Shown here: one piece after another, positions 11,884 to 18,003 of the stretch | Numbering within the stretch: position 1 is the first letter of the stretch | Layout of the letters: every line of letters begins with the position of its first letter | Origin: a virus | DNA: 25,737 nt | Strand: one strand, 5' to 3' | IMG/VR virus record: IMGVR_UViG_3300037011_000620 | Coordinates: 1-25,737 of that record | Notes under the pieces: model-generated | What the model saw: the letters and a program-made list of their open reading frames with translations, nothing else | The model's database searches: none | Told to the model about the DNA's origin: nothing | Position numbers and translations under genes: made by a program

Positions 11884-12246
11884 TTATACTAACAGCGCCA
11901 CAATTGCAAGTTGAACCAAATGCCAAACCTGATCTGCATGAAACAAGAACTTCAATCGGGCTAATACATCTGGATCGCTTTCATTCGCGCCATCAAGCTT
12001 CTCTTTTTCAATCAACATCATCTTATATTTGTCAGAGAACCAATGTCCCACAAACAAAAAGATCGGAACCCACAGTGAAAGAACTGTATAAAACGTCACC
12101 ATCATGGATGCTGCCCACGTCCAGACGAACACATGCACGCCCATTACAAATGGGAGTTTGCCCTTATAATCTGACATGAACTTCGATTGCAAACAAAAAT
12201 CAAACACGAAATGTATGAAAACTAATGATAAAAAGAGTTCCAACAT
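11884..12246 (-). CDS. DUF3307-like membrane protein (120 aa)
   Basis: It begins MLELFLSLVFIHFVFDFCLQ and has three or four membrane segments. The internal GHWFSDKYKMM and the C-terminal FHADQVWHLVQLAIVALLV fit the DUF3307 pattern of phage and bacterial membrane proteins with conserved HxxxD and HxxDQxxH motifs. Function is unknown. ATG 12246 follows GAGGTGACCGC, with the promoter at 12273-12301. Confidence 0.75.
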   Translation of the reverse strand: MLELFLSLVFIHFVFDFCLQSKFMSDYKGKLPFVMGVHVFVWTWAASMMVTFYTVLSLWVPIFLFVGHWFSDKYKMMLIEKEKLDGANESDPDVLARLKFLFHADQVWHLVQLAIVALLV

Positions 12247-12272
12247 GCGGTCACCTCATTGATTTATAATTC

Positions 12273-12301
12273 ATTATATCATAAATTACAGACATTGTAC
12301 A
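12273..12301 (-). promoter_or_regulatory. Promoter for the DUF3307 gene
   Basis: Minus strand TTGTACAAT context with TGTACA (12296-12301), 17-bp spacer, perfect TATAAT (12273-12278). Confidence 0.65.
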
Positions 12302-12309
12302 ATAAAATG

Positions 12310-12380
12310 TGCCCTCGAGAGGTTCTGCCCCTCCGTCGATCGGTTATCAGCCGACTGCTCTACTATTGAGCTACGCGGGC
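12310..12380 (-). tRNA. tRNA-Ile(GAU) with non-canonical T-loop
   Basis: Acceptor GCCCGCG/CGAGGGC (one G-A mismatch), anticodon arm GTCGG-CTGATAA-CCGAT, T-stem GGAGG/CCTCT with loop GGCAGAA. D-loop AATAGTA has A18. A73. Confidence 0.75.
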
Positions 12381-12383
12381 AAT

Positions 12384-12456
12384 TGGGGACTCCCGGTACC
12401 GCCCCGGATTCCATGGCTTTTCAGACCATTGCTATGACTTCATCAGCTAAATCCCC
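12384..12456 (-). tRNA. tRNA-Phe(GAA) with non-canonical T-loop
   Basis: Acceptor GGGGATT/AGTCCCC, anticodon arm ATGGT-CTGAAAA-GCCAT, T-stem TCCGG/CCGGG with loop GGCGGTA. The D-loop ATGAAGTCA has AG where GG is expected. A73. Three nt from tRNA-Ile(GAU). Confidence 0.75.
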
Positions 12457-12461
12457 GTACG

Positions 12462-13064
12462 CTAATCCCACAGATTCCTAAAATATGTACCGAACAAAAT
12501 CAAGCCGTCCTGAGCTCTTTTTTCTACAGCTAAAAGCTCGGCGTAGTCATCCTTCGTGGTCTTTTCAGGCCATTTTTTCTTCGGATAATAATCATGCTCA
12601 CGGCAATTTGCCACGTAATCCATAGCAAATATAATTTCATCAAGAGTCTCGTTCCACTTCTTGAGGGCTGCGGCCACCTGCTCTTCATTATGATTATACT
12701 CGCCCTCTGGCAACGGTTCAAACATCGTGTTGGGAACACCGTGCATCACTTCTTTGAGCCTAATAAGTCTTGGCAAAGCAAACTTGGCGATTGTATAATC
12801 TAATGACCAAATGTCTCTATCGCTCCAATGACCCGGCCGAGTGACAATCTGATAAGCACGTTGCGTGTAGCCACTAAAAACATGCCAGTTCCAGAGGAAA
12901 TCAAAGTTCCTCTTGAACCAGTAATAGACATTCAAATAGTGATTTTCAAAGGTCGTTTCTTTTCGATGCTCAAAAGACTCCCAAACCTCATCCATGTCAT
13001 AGCATGACTTCTTTGGTAGTTTTGGAGCCCATGTAAAATAGTCTTTAAGAGTCACAATGATCAT
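12462..13064 (-). CDS. Conserved-type phage hypothetical protein (200 aa)
   Basis: The sequence is rich in aromatic residues. It has the patterns GHWSDRDIWSLDYTIAKFAL and RAQDGLILFGTYFRNLWD, and a likely helical bundle core. I recall similar proteins in other large phages without a function. ATG 13064 lies 3 nt after GAGG and inside the last codons of the 48-aa gene (20-nt overlap). The stop is 5 nt before tRNA-Phe. Confidence 0.75.
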   Translation of the reverse strand: MIIVTLKDYFTWAPKLPKKSCYDMDEVWESFEHRKETTFENHYLNVYYWFKRNFDFLWNWHVFSGYTQRAYQIVTRPGHWSDRDIWSLDYTIAKFALPRLIRLKEVMHGVPNTMFEPLPEGEYNHNEEQVAAALKKWNETLDEIIFAMDYVANCREHDYYPKKKWPEKTTKDDYAELLAVEKRAQDGLILFGTYFRNLWD

Positions 13065-13191
13065 AAACCTCTTTTATTTTATAGCGATCCTCGGGCTTTG
13101 GTTTTTCATATACTCTATGCTTATAAACATGTTCGCGGCAACATACGGGACAATAATCAATATCAAATTTATACCAATATTTCTTCTTCAT
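13045..13191 (-). CDS. Small cysteine-motif protein (48 aa)
   Basis: ATG 13191 follows AGGAG at 7 nt. The peptide MKKKYWYKFDIDYCPVCCRE has a CPVCC knuckle and continues HVYKHRVYEKPKPED. The N-terminal pattern is common in small phage proteins as far as I recall. A single knuckle may bind zinc in a dimer. It overlaps the next gene by 20 nt. Confidence 0.72.
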   Translation of the reverse strand: MKKKYWYKFDIDYCPVCCREHVYKHRVYEKPKPEDRYKIKEVYDHCDS

Positions 13192-13204
13192 TTTGTCTCC
13201 TGTG

Positions 13205-13279
13205 CACCAGCGGTAGGAATCGAACCCACCCAGTCGGTTTTGGAGGCCAACTCGCCTTATCCTTGGAACATTCGCTGGT
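13205..13279 (-). tRNA. tRNA-Trp(CCA)
   Basis: Acceptor ACCAGCG/CGCTGGT, loop CTCCAAA with the anticodon CCA, T-arm GTGGG-TTCGATT-CCTAC, G73. The innermost anticodon-stem pair is a mismatch (C31, A39). CCA tail not encoded. Confidence 0.87.
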
Positions 13280-13282
13280 ATT

Positions 13283-13357
13283 TGGTACCCTCGGCAGGAG
13301 TTAAACCCGCACTTTCACGTTCGAAGCGTGATGTGATCTTCGTTTCACTACGAGGGT
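13283..13357 (-). tRNA. tRNA-Arg(UCG), encoded CCA, A19-U56 elbow
   Basis: Acceptor ACCCTCG/CGAGGGT, anticodon arm TCACG-CTTCGAA-CGTGA, T-arm GCGGG-TTTAACT-CCTGC, A73 plus CCA. The T-loop has U56 instead of C, and the D-loop (AACGAAGA) has A19 instead of G, a compensatory change. The 3' end of the SPASM gene overlaps it by 10 nt. Confidence 0.87.
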
Positions 13358-14094
13358 ATATTTGCTATTTCTTTTAAAGCCTTTTGTAATATTTTAGGAT
13401 CAAAATCAGCAACTCCCCATTTAGCATTGCAATGGAGACATGTTGGGTGGGCCTTGTCGGTCATTTTCTCACCACAAATCTGTTGTGCATATTCCCATCT
13501 TTTAGCATCAAGCTCTTTGATGCTCATGTCAAAGAGATTTCCAATTTTTACTTCATTCTTCCAATCGTGACAGCAAATGTAAACCTCACCATCATTGGCG
13601 ATTAAAAGATTGTCGAACATGATCGTACAGGGCTTATGGTCGAGGTCGCCATAATGAATCAATCTGTTATCTAATTCCTGCCCACCAATCTTTACAAGCG
13701 GATTATGAAAATGAGCAGCCAGCTCTTCATACGGTCTTTTCAAATAATTACTAACCATCGTCTGATTAAACAATTTCATTCGTTTGTCTTTAATCAGAAT
13801 TGTGCCATTTGTCCACAAGAAAAATCTGACCTGAGGTATCTGATTCTTGATCTCAACCATCAAGGGCAGCATTCTCTTCCAATACAACATCGGTTCATTG
13901 TAGAAATGCCAAGAAATGAAGCCCGTAAAACCCAGTTCAAAATAAGCTTCTCTACTTGCCTTGATGATCATCTCATCGGTAATTGCTGTATAGCCTCGTT
14001 CCATATGCGTGATTGGACAGAGGTCTTTATGCTGCTCTTCAAAATTGCAGCGCTTGCCAATCTCGAATGTTAAAAGCTGAGTAGCGTGTAGCAT
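13348..14094 (-). CDS. SPASM-type radical-SAM-like protein with altered cysteine motif (248 aa)
   Basis: The N-terminus has FEIGKRCNFEEQHKDLCP (Cys16 and Cys26) where radical SAM proteins have CxxxCxxC. A TIM-barrel-like middle follows (FISWHFYNEPMLYW, RFFLWTNGT). The C-terminus is SPASM-like: KPCTIMFDN, VYICCHDW, KIGNL, and CLHCNAKWG (cysteines about 157-224). The C-x9-C arrangement may bind a different cluster or be inactive. Substrate unknown; this class often modifies peptides. The start overlaps the upstream stop (TAATG). The TAG stop is inside tRNA-Arg(UCG). Confidence 0.75.
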   Translation of the reverse strand: MLHATQLLTFEIGKRCNFEEQHKDLCPITHMERGYTAITDEMIIKASREAYFELGFTGFISWHFYNEPMLYWKRMLPLMVEIKNQIPQVRFFLWTNGTILIKDKRMKLFNQTMVSNYLKRPYEELAAHFHNPLVKIGGQELDNRLIHYGDLDHKPCTIMFDNLLIANDGEVYICCHDWKNEVKIGNLFDMSIKELDAKRWEYAQQICGEKMTDKAHPTCLHCNAKWGVADFDPKILQKALKEIANIPS

Positions 14095-14252
14095 TATTCT
14101 GTGTACAGCTTTTTCATTTCTTCGTCGTACTCATCAATGACACGCCAGTAACATTCGCTGTGGATGTCAACACCACCCTCAAGCTCTTCTTCACCAAGCG
14201 GATAATTACATACAGGACAGATTTCGTCATATTCGTTATGAACCTGTGTCAT
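14094..14252 (-). CDS. Small acidic zinc-ribbon-like protein (52 aa)
   Basis: The sequence MTQVHNEYDEICPVCNYPLG has one CPVC knuckle plus a later Cys in HSECYW, and a strongly acidic body (GEEELEGG, EYDEEMKK). ATG 14252 is 2 nt from the 3' end of tRNA-Arg(CCU), and its ribosome site GGAGGG is the acceptor strand of that tRNA. It is coupled to the following SPASM protein by TAATG. Confidence 0.7.
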   Translation of the reverse strand: MTQVHNEYDEICPVCNYPLGEEELEGGVDIHSECYWRVIDEYDEEMKKLYTE

Positions 14253-14253
14253 G

Positions 14254-14325
14254 CGCCCTCCAGCGGAATCGAGCCGCTAATTTAAGTTTAGGAAACTTAC
14301 GTGATATCCGTTTCACCAGAAGGGC
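14254..14325 (-). tRNA. tRNA-Arg(CCU)
   Basis: Acceptor GCCCTTC/GGAGGGC, anticodon arm TAAGT-TTCCTAA-ACTTA, T-arm AGCGG-CTCGATT-CCGCT (C54), D-loop with GG, G73. Its acceptor 3' strand contains GGAGGG, the site for gene 14094-14252. Confidence 0.9.
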
Positions 14326-14435
14326 TAACGCTTACGAGGCGAAGTTGGATCCCATATCCAATAGGCTACTGATACGCCGATTGTAAAAGCAAGAACCAAA
14401 GCACCAATTAGGTTCGCTATTGATATAGTTATCAT
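14325..14435 (-). CDS. Small membrane peptide (36 aa)
   Basis: ATG 14435 follows GGAAG. Residues 3-28 are hydrophobic (ISIANLIGALVLAFTIGVSV, then AYWIW), ending in a basic tail SPRKR, so it is a single-pass membrane peptide. The G of its TAG stop is base 1 of tRNA-Arg(CCU). A TATAAT (14458-14463) lies just upstream but lacks a good -35. Confidence 0.55.
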   Translation of the reverse strand: MITISIANLIGALVLAFTIGVSVAYWIWDPTSPRKR

Positions 14436-14537
14436 TTGACTTCCGCCTTGGATGATAATTATACAGTAGATTAAGCGTGGGTGTCCTTCCAGGTTAGACG
14501 ACCGAGAACTATCTGAACGGTAGCTAATCGTTAGATA

Positions 14538-14572
14538 TCTTTATCGGTAGGATTCGAACCTAATCTCCCACT
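14538..14572 (-). pseudogene. Orphan tRNA 3' part (T-arm)
   Basis: A canonical T-arm TTAGG-TTCGAAT-CCTAC with a preceding stem-loop directly abuts tRNA-Lys(CUU), leaving no space for an acceptor 5' strand or D-arm. It appears to be the 3' remnant of a tRNA beside the GIY-YIG insertion. The rest of 14464-14574 holds no gene. Confidence 0.45.
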
Positions 14573-14574
14573 TG

Positions 14575-14647
14575 TGAGATGCCCGAGACTTGAACTCGGA
14601 ACCTACCGGGTAAGAGCCGGCTGCTCTAACATTAGAGCTAGCATCCC
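14575..14647 (-). tRNA. tRNA-Lys(CUU)
   Basis: Acceptor GGGATGC/GCATCTC, anticodon arm GCCGG-CTCTTAC-CCGGT, T-arm CCGAG-TTCAAGT-CTCGG, A73. The D-loop (TAATGTTA) has U where G19 is expected although C56 is kept. The GIY-YIG reading frame runs 45 nt into it. Confidence 0.88.
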
Positions 14648-15157
14648 ATGTCGCTTGTAATAAGCGATCGTATTTGATTCGCTGTTTCTTCTTTTTGTTT
14701 CTTCTGAATGATGTTTACCATAGCAAGGGTGTTTTTCGCCCTGTTTTGCTAAACTCTCATTCCTTCGTCTTTCAGCTGTGTGCTTTTTACCCAAAAGCGC
14801 TTTACTAATCTTTTTCCCATGTTCGGGATCTAGGGCCAACTGCCGAGATATTTTACTAATCTTTTCTCTTGTTTCTTTTGAATGCGGCCCGTTAAATCCT
14901 TCTCCGCCCTTTGTTATATTATACCCAATTTTTCTATCTCTAGCTTTATAGAAATTAATCCAAAAGATTTCTTTTTCTGCCAGTTCCGCTCTAGTTTCGG
15001 CAATGTCAATTGTTTCTCTTAAAAAATTTTCGATTCCGTATTTAGACACAGCAAACTTTAAAAGCTTGCCAGAACCCAAATAGAACTCGCTCTTATTTAT
15101 CGCTTTTCCTATGTAGATCTTTCCGTCTATCTTATTTGTCGTTTTAAAAATTATCAT
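14603..15157 (-). CDS. GIY-YIG homing endonuclease with NUMOD3 repeats
   Basis: This 184-residue protein starts MIIFKTTNKIDGKIYIGKAI (GIY-YIG core KIYIG at 13-17), then has FYLGSG and EKEIFWINFY. Three NUMOD3-like DNA-binding repeats follow (SKETREKISKI, GKKHTAERRR, GKHHSEETKRRNSES). ATG 15157 lies directly below tRNA-Lys(UUU) A73; AGGA of the acceptor is the only site-like sequence. The frame then enters tRNA-Lys(CUU), which encodes the last 14 residues. Placement between two Lys tRNAs suggests that it homes to tRNA-Lys genes (inference). Confidence 0.87.
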   Translation of the reverse strand: MIIFKTTNKIDGKIYIGKAINKSEFYLGSGKLLKFAVSKYGIENFLRETIDIAETRAELAEKEIFWINFYKARDRKIGYNITKGGEGFNGPHSKETREKISKISRQLALDPEHGKKISKALLGKKHTAERRRNESLAKQGEKHPCYGKHHSEETKRRNSESNTIAYYKRHGMLALMLEQPALTR

Positions 15158-15228
15158 TAGGTCCTGAAGGTTCTGCCCCTTCGTAAACGGTTTAAAAGAC
15201 CGCTATTCTACTATTGAATTAAGGACCC
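15158..15228 (-). tRNA. tRNA-Lys(UUU) with non-canonical T-loop
   Basis: Acceptor GGGTCCT/AGGACCT, anticodon arm GCGGT-CTTTTAA-ACCGT, T-stem GAAGG/CCTTC with loop GGCAGAA. D-loop AATAGTA has A18. A73. The 94 nt between it and tRNA-Tyr (15229-15322) hold no gene that I can identify. Confidence 0.77.
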
Positions 15229-15322
15229 ATTTGGTGACGCAGCCGGTTAATTCCAGTGACCGCGAGCGTTGTCCGCCCCGTCTTTTAACCCTCCCTTTTC
15301 AGATCGGATTATCCACGCCGTG

Positions 15323-15406
15323 TGCCGCAGGAAGGAATCGAACCTTCTTGGCCCTTTGGACACCAGCTTTACAGGCTGGCCACCCTCCATAGATGTCTAC
15401 TACGGC
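15323..15406 (-). tRNA. tRNA-Tyr(GUA), long variable arm
   Basis: Acceptor GCCGTAG/CTGCGGC, anticodon arm CCAGC-CTGTAAA-GCTGG, 14-nt variable region, T-arm GAAGG-TTCGATT-CCTTC, A73. Confidence 0.92.
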
Positions 15407-15421
15407 ATGTGAAAGAACATG

Positions 15422-15495
15422 TGTCCCTGAGGGGATTTGAACCCCTGTAATTCGGCTGAGAACCGAGGATCCTGAGCCTGCTAGATGACAGGGAC
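15422..15495 (-). tRNA. tRNA-Glu(CUC)
   Basis: Acceptor GTCCCTG/CAGGGAC, anticodon arm CTCGG-TTCTCAG-CCGAA, T-arm AGGGG-TTCAAAT-CCCCT. The base after the acceptor is A, whereas Glu usually has G73. Confidence 0.88.
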
Positions 15496-15499
15496 ATGT

Positions 15500-15798
15500 A
15501 AATGCGAAGCAGCGCTTTTGGATGCGCTGGACCAGCTCGAGGAATAGGTTATTCCGGCAAACCACTCCAAACGGCCGCGAACCGTTTTTCGTCGTGGTTA
15601 GAGGCTTTTACCTCTAAGTGGCCGCCTTCTCCTCATTAGATGGGAGCTACCGACCATCACCGCGCTTGGATGAGTTAGAGCCAAGGTTGACCTCATCCGC
15701 CACACCGTTACCGTTTCCCTCATGCTAGGAGCTACTTCTTGACTCCCTAAGTACCCATTGAGACTGAAGGATGTCTCACACTCTGGCACTCCGCATTT
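15500..15798 (-). ncRNA. 299-nt structured RNA between two tRNA-Glu genes
   Basis: The two ends pair as AAATGCGGAG/CTTCGCATTT (15789-15798 with 15500-15509), 10 bp with one G-U on the minus strand that would be A-C on the plus strand, which supports minus-strand transcription. Seven internal hairpins are visible: 15759-15778, 15668-15698, 15639-15658, 15598-15617, 15569-15587, 15541-15555 and 15510-15529. It ends 4 nt from tRNA-Glu(CUC) and 1 nt from tRNA-Glu(UUC), so tRNA processing would release it. A 77-codon frame at 15598-15831 overlaps the tRNA and has no ribosome site. It may be one RNA with 15874-16384. Confidence 0.6.
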
Positions 15799-15799
15799 G

Positions 15800-15873
15800 C
15801 GTAACCGACGGGATTCGAACCCGCATTCCACAGCTTGAAAGGCTGTTTTCCTAATCCGTTAGAAGACGGTTAC
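15800..15873 (-). tRNA. tRNA-Glu(UUC)
   Basis: Acceptor GTAACCG/CGGTTAC, anticodon arm ACAGC-CTTTCAA-GCTGT, T-arm GCGGG-TTCGAAT-CCCGT, G73. It lies between the two large structured RNAs. Confidence 0.92.
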
Positions 15874-16384
15874 ATTCGCCCGATTTTGATGCCGAGATCG
15901 GGAAACTCGTCTTGCCTATTTACTTCAACCGATGATGAACCTACTAACGCTCTAACCACAGTTAAACTAAAGAGGTTTTTATCTCGAGAAATAACCTTTT
16001 CGCCGCAATGGGCTACTCAGGAGGCTTACCTCAAACCTTTAGCCTCTACACAGACAATAAAGCCGGTTTTCAATTTGGCTCCGGCAACCAAGGTGAATCA
16101 AAATCCCGTTTTAAGGTTAAACGGGCAAACCGTATTGGGGCCTCTTTTATTTTGAGTTTCTTATCCCCACGAATATTGGGCACTGGCGAGGTGATCAGCC
16201 TCTGTGGCCTATGCGCATTAGCCACCACCTACTATGCACTACCATAAAAGGTGTCAAAACCAGCCACTGTACGAAGGTTTTCGCCCCAGAAACCTGGGTC
16301 ACAGGAAACCAGCAACCTTTAATAATCAGGAGGTTTGATAGACCTTTTATTAACGGCACCCTGCTCATGTGCCTTCCTGACTAT
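15874..16384 (-). ncRNA. About 510-nt ornate non-coding RNA with its own promoter
   Basis: There is no minus-strand frame of useful length. The region is full of local stems: 16326-16333 with 16372-16380; 16189-16193 and 16204-16208 with 16221-16230; CCCGTTT/AAACGGG (16105-16125); GAGGCT/AGCCTC (16021-16046); CCCGAT/ATCGGG (15879-15902). A TGTACA promoter ends 7 nt before its expected 5' end at about 16384. Length, a promoter of its own, phage origin and neighbouring tRNAs recall GOLLD and ROOL RNAs, which are reported next to tRNAs in phages. I cannot see a family signature, so the class is open. Confidence 0.6.
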
Positions 16385-16390
16385 AGTTCT

Positions 16391-16419
16391 ATAATACTAC
16401 ATTCTACGGCGTTTGTACA
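16391..16419 (-). promoter_or_regulatory. Promoter for the large ncRNA and downstream tRNAs
   Basis: Minus strand TAACGA-TGTACA (16414-16419), 17-bp spacer, TATTAT (16391-16396). It directly follows the stop of the HNH gene and faces only non-coding RNA. Confidence 0.65.
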
Positions 16420-16422
16420 TCG

Positions 16423-16959
16423 TTATGTTTGATCTATTTCCGTGTTCCAGTAGAGATAAGAACGCCAATCCTCTGGGACATTCTTGACGTTACGGTGAAT
16501 TGTGAATACCATAAAGTCGGGCTTCTTCGGAACCTTACGAAGAAGCATCTTAGCCTGCTTTGGAGTACGGCAATCCTTCTCACTGTTGCAAGGAATACAA
16601 GTAGTGACAAGATTCGGCCATTCAGACTTTCCACCCTGGCCCTTAGGCACAACATGGTCGATGTTGAGCTTGTCGGGACCAGCATGCTTGCCACAGTACT
16701 GGCAAGTATAGTTGTCCCTCAACATGATGTTCTTCCTGGTCATCTTAACGATGTTGCGGAGACCTGTAAGCCCCCTCACATAGTTGACCAGACGAACAAC
16801 TGACGGAACTCTGATCGCAACTGAGACGGACCGCCAAGTGATGTCTCTTTCAGCTACAACTGTAACCTTGCCTGAGTACCATAGAACAATAGCTCGTTCC
16901 TGGCTGATGAGGCTTACGGGTTCGTAGCTTGAATTGAGCAGTAACACTCTGTCGGTCAT
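16423..16959 (-). CDS. HNH endonuclease family protein (178 aa)
   Basis: It starts RVLLLNSSYEPVSLISQERA and has the compact HNH core NYTCQYCG (83-90), LNIDHVVPKGQGGKSEW (98-114) and TCIPCNSEKDCRTP (120-133). This matches the widespread bacterial and phage HNH family in which two CxxC pairs bind zinc and the DH is catalytic. Its members are nucleases of largely unknown purpose, some involved in packaging, defence or mobility. It may be a resident gene rather than a homing element, since it has a full N-terminal domain. ATG 16959 follows AGGAGG and overlaps the end region of the methyltransferase gene. Confidence 0.87.
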   Translation of the reverse strand: MTDRVLLLNSSYEPVSLISQERAIVLWYSGKVTVVAERDITWRSVSVAIRVPSVVRLVNYVRGLTGLRNIVKMTRKNIMLRDNYTCQYCGKHAGPDKLNIDHVVPKGQGGKSEWPNLVTTCIPCNSEKDCRTPKQAKMLLRKVPKKPDFMVFTIHRNVKNVPEDWRSYLYWNTEIDQT

Positions 16960-16968
16960 GGTTGCCTC

Positions 16969-17760
16969 CTACTTTTTCTCAAATATTTTCGGCCTTCCGT
17001 TCCAGCATTTCACATCTAATTCGTAATAGTCTTGCCTTACTGCCTTGAGCCACATTTTAGACATTTGTTTTGGCTGCAACACCTCGTACATGTCTAAGAT
17101 TTTGTTGTGCTTGAACTCATTGAAATGGCCGTAGGCCTTTACGTTAAAAGAATTATTGATCACTAGATACTTAAATCCGACCTGATTAAGCAAGAAATCT
17201 GTTTGCTTCATCGGATCTTCAAAATGCTCAAAATACTCGCTTGCGAATAGCATGTCGAATGGGCCGTGCTGCATCATTTCTTTTTCCGTAATCGTCCCAA
17301 TAGTGGGAGCGCCCCATTCGCCTCTTCCGTAACCCTTATGATTTTTAAAAAAATCTGCCTGAACCGAAGGTGTAATATTGTTGTAGTAAACTACTGCTTC
17401 TGGAAACAGATCAGCAAGCAACATTGTACTCAAGCCGATCCCTGCTCCGACATCTACAATTGACTTGATCTTCCTATCGCCAAGATATTGCTTAGCGTAA
17501 ATAGCACAAGGTTTTGAAAATTGATCGAAACAGTTTAATCCGGCATAGAGATAATGATATGATTTATACCGAGAGAAGTCTTTGTAATTGTCATACCACC
17601 AATTATCGAGCTCTTTTTCTTCAAAGGCCATTGAGGCTTTTTTATCCGCGGGAAGCTGTAAGAGAGCCACGGGTCCCATTTCTTTCGACGCAATAAACAA
17701 ATTGAGGCGGCGGATCCAAGTCTTAAACGTATACTCTGATTTGAGATCCTTCAAATCCAT
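16969..17760 (-). CDS. Class I SAM-dependent methyltransferase (263 aa)
   Basis: The SAM-binding motif IVDVGAGIGLST lies at 101-112, with FDMLFASEYFEHFEDP as motif IV/post region and YLVINNSF as a later strand. An N-terminal helical extension of about 95 residues is unassigned. The substrate cannot be inferred. ATG 17760 follows GAGGTG at 8 nt. The stop lies 9 nt from the HNH start and inside its ribosome-site region, so the two are likely co-expressed. Confidence 0.82.
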   Translation of the reverse strand: MDLKDLKSEYTFKTWIRRLNLFIASKEMGPVALLQLPADKKASMAFEEKELDNWWYDNYKDFSRYKSYHYLYAGLNCFDQFSKPCAIYAKQYLGDRKIKSIVDVGAGIGLSTMLLADLFPEAVVYYNNITPSVQADFFKNHKGYGRGEWGAPTIGTITEKEMMQHGPFDMLFASEYFEHFEDPMKQTDFLLNQVGFKYLVINNSFNVKAYGHFNEFKHNKILDMYEVLQPKQMSKMWLKAVRQDYYELDVKCWNGRPKIFEKK

Positions 17761-17785
17761 GCATTCACCTCTTTAGATTTTAATG

Positions 17786-17862
17786 GGTGATAGACGGGAT
17801 TCGAACCCGCAAAAATGACTGGGTCACAACCAGCTGCGTTCAACCGTTTCGCCACTACCACC
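17786..17862 (-). tRNA. tRNA-His(GUG) with G-1
   Basis: Acceptor GTGGTAG/CTATCAC plus an extra G at -1 facing C73, the bacterial His signature. Anticodon arm GCTGG-TTGTGAC-CCAGT, T-arm GCGGG-TTCGAAT-CCCGT. Confidence 0.93.
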
Positions 17863-17877
17863 ACGTGCTACTGCTAT

Positions 17878-17949
17878 TAGCCCTTGACGGTTCTGCCCCG
17901 CCTTTTTCTCGGTGTAAACGAGATGTTATAACTAGTCTACTAAAGGGCC
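17878..17949 (-). tRNA. tRNA-Val(UAC) with non-canonical T-loop
   Basis: Acceptor GGCCCTT/AAGGGCT, anticodon arm TCTCG-TTTACAC-CGAGA, T-stem GGCGG/CCGTC with loop GGCAGAA. D-loop ACTAGTTA has A18. A73. Confidence 0.74.
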
Positions 17950-17955
17950 GTAAAA

Positions 17956-17994
17956 CTCACAGTATTTGCGCTTATAAATAGAGGCTCTGTGAGT
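17956..17994 (-). terminator. Possible terminator or processing hairpin
   Basis: CTCACAG/CTGTGAG forms a 7-bp stem with a large loop, followed by TTTTA on the minus strand, between tRNA-Pro and tRNA-Val. The loop is long for an intrinsic terminator. Confidence 0.3.
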
Positions 17995-18003
17995 ATGCTA
18001 ATG

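Noticed and set aside
15500-15798. RNase P RNA
   Set aside because: The region is of roughly suitable size, but the universally conserved segments (GAGGAAAGTCC, ACAGAAA, AGATGAATG type) are missing.
15598-15831. A 77-codon frame between the Glu tRNAs
   Set aside because: It begins inside tRNA-Glu(UUC), has no ribosome site and has Arg/Ser-rich composition typical of translated structural RNA.
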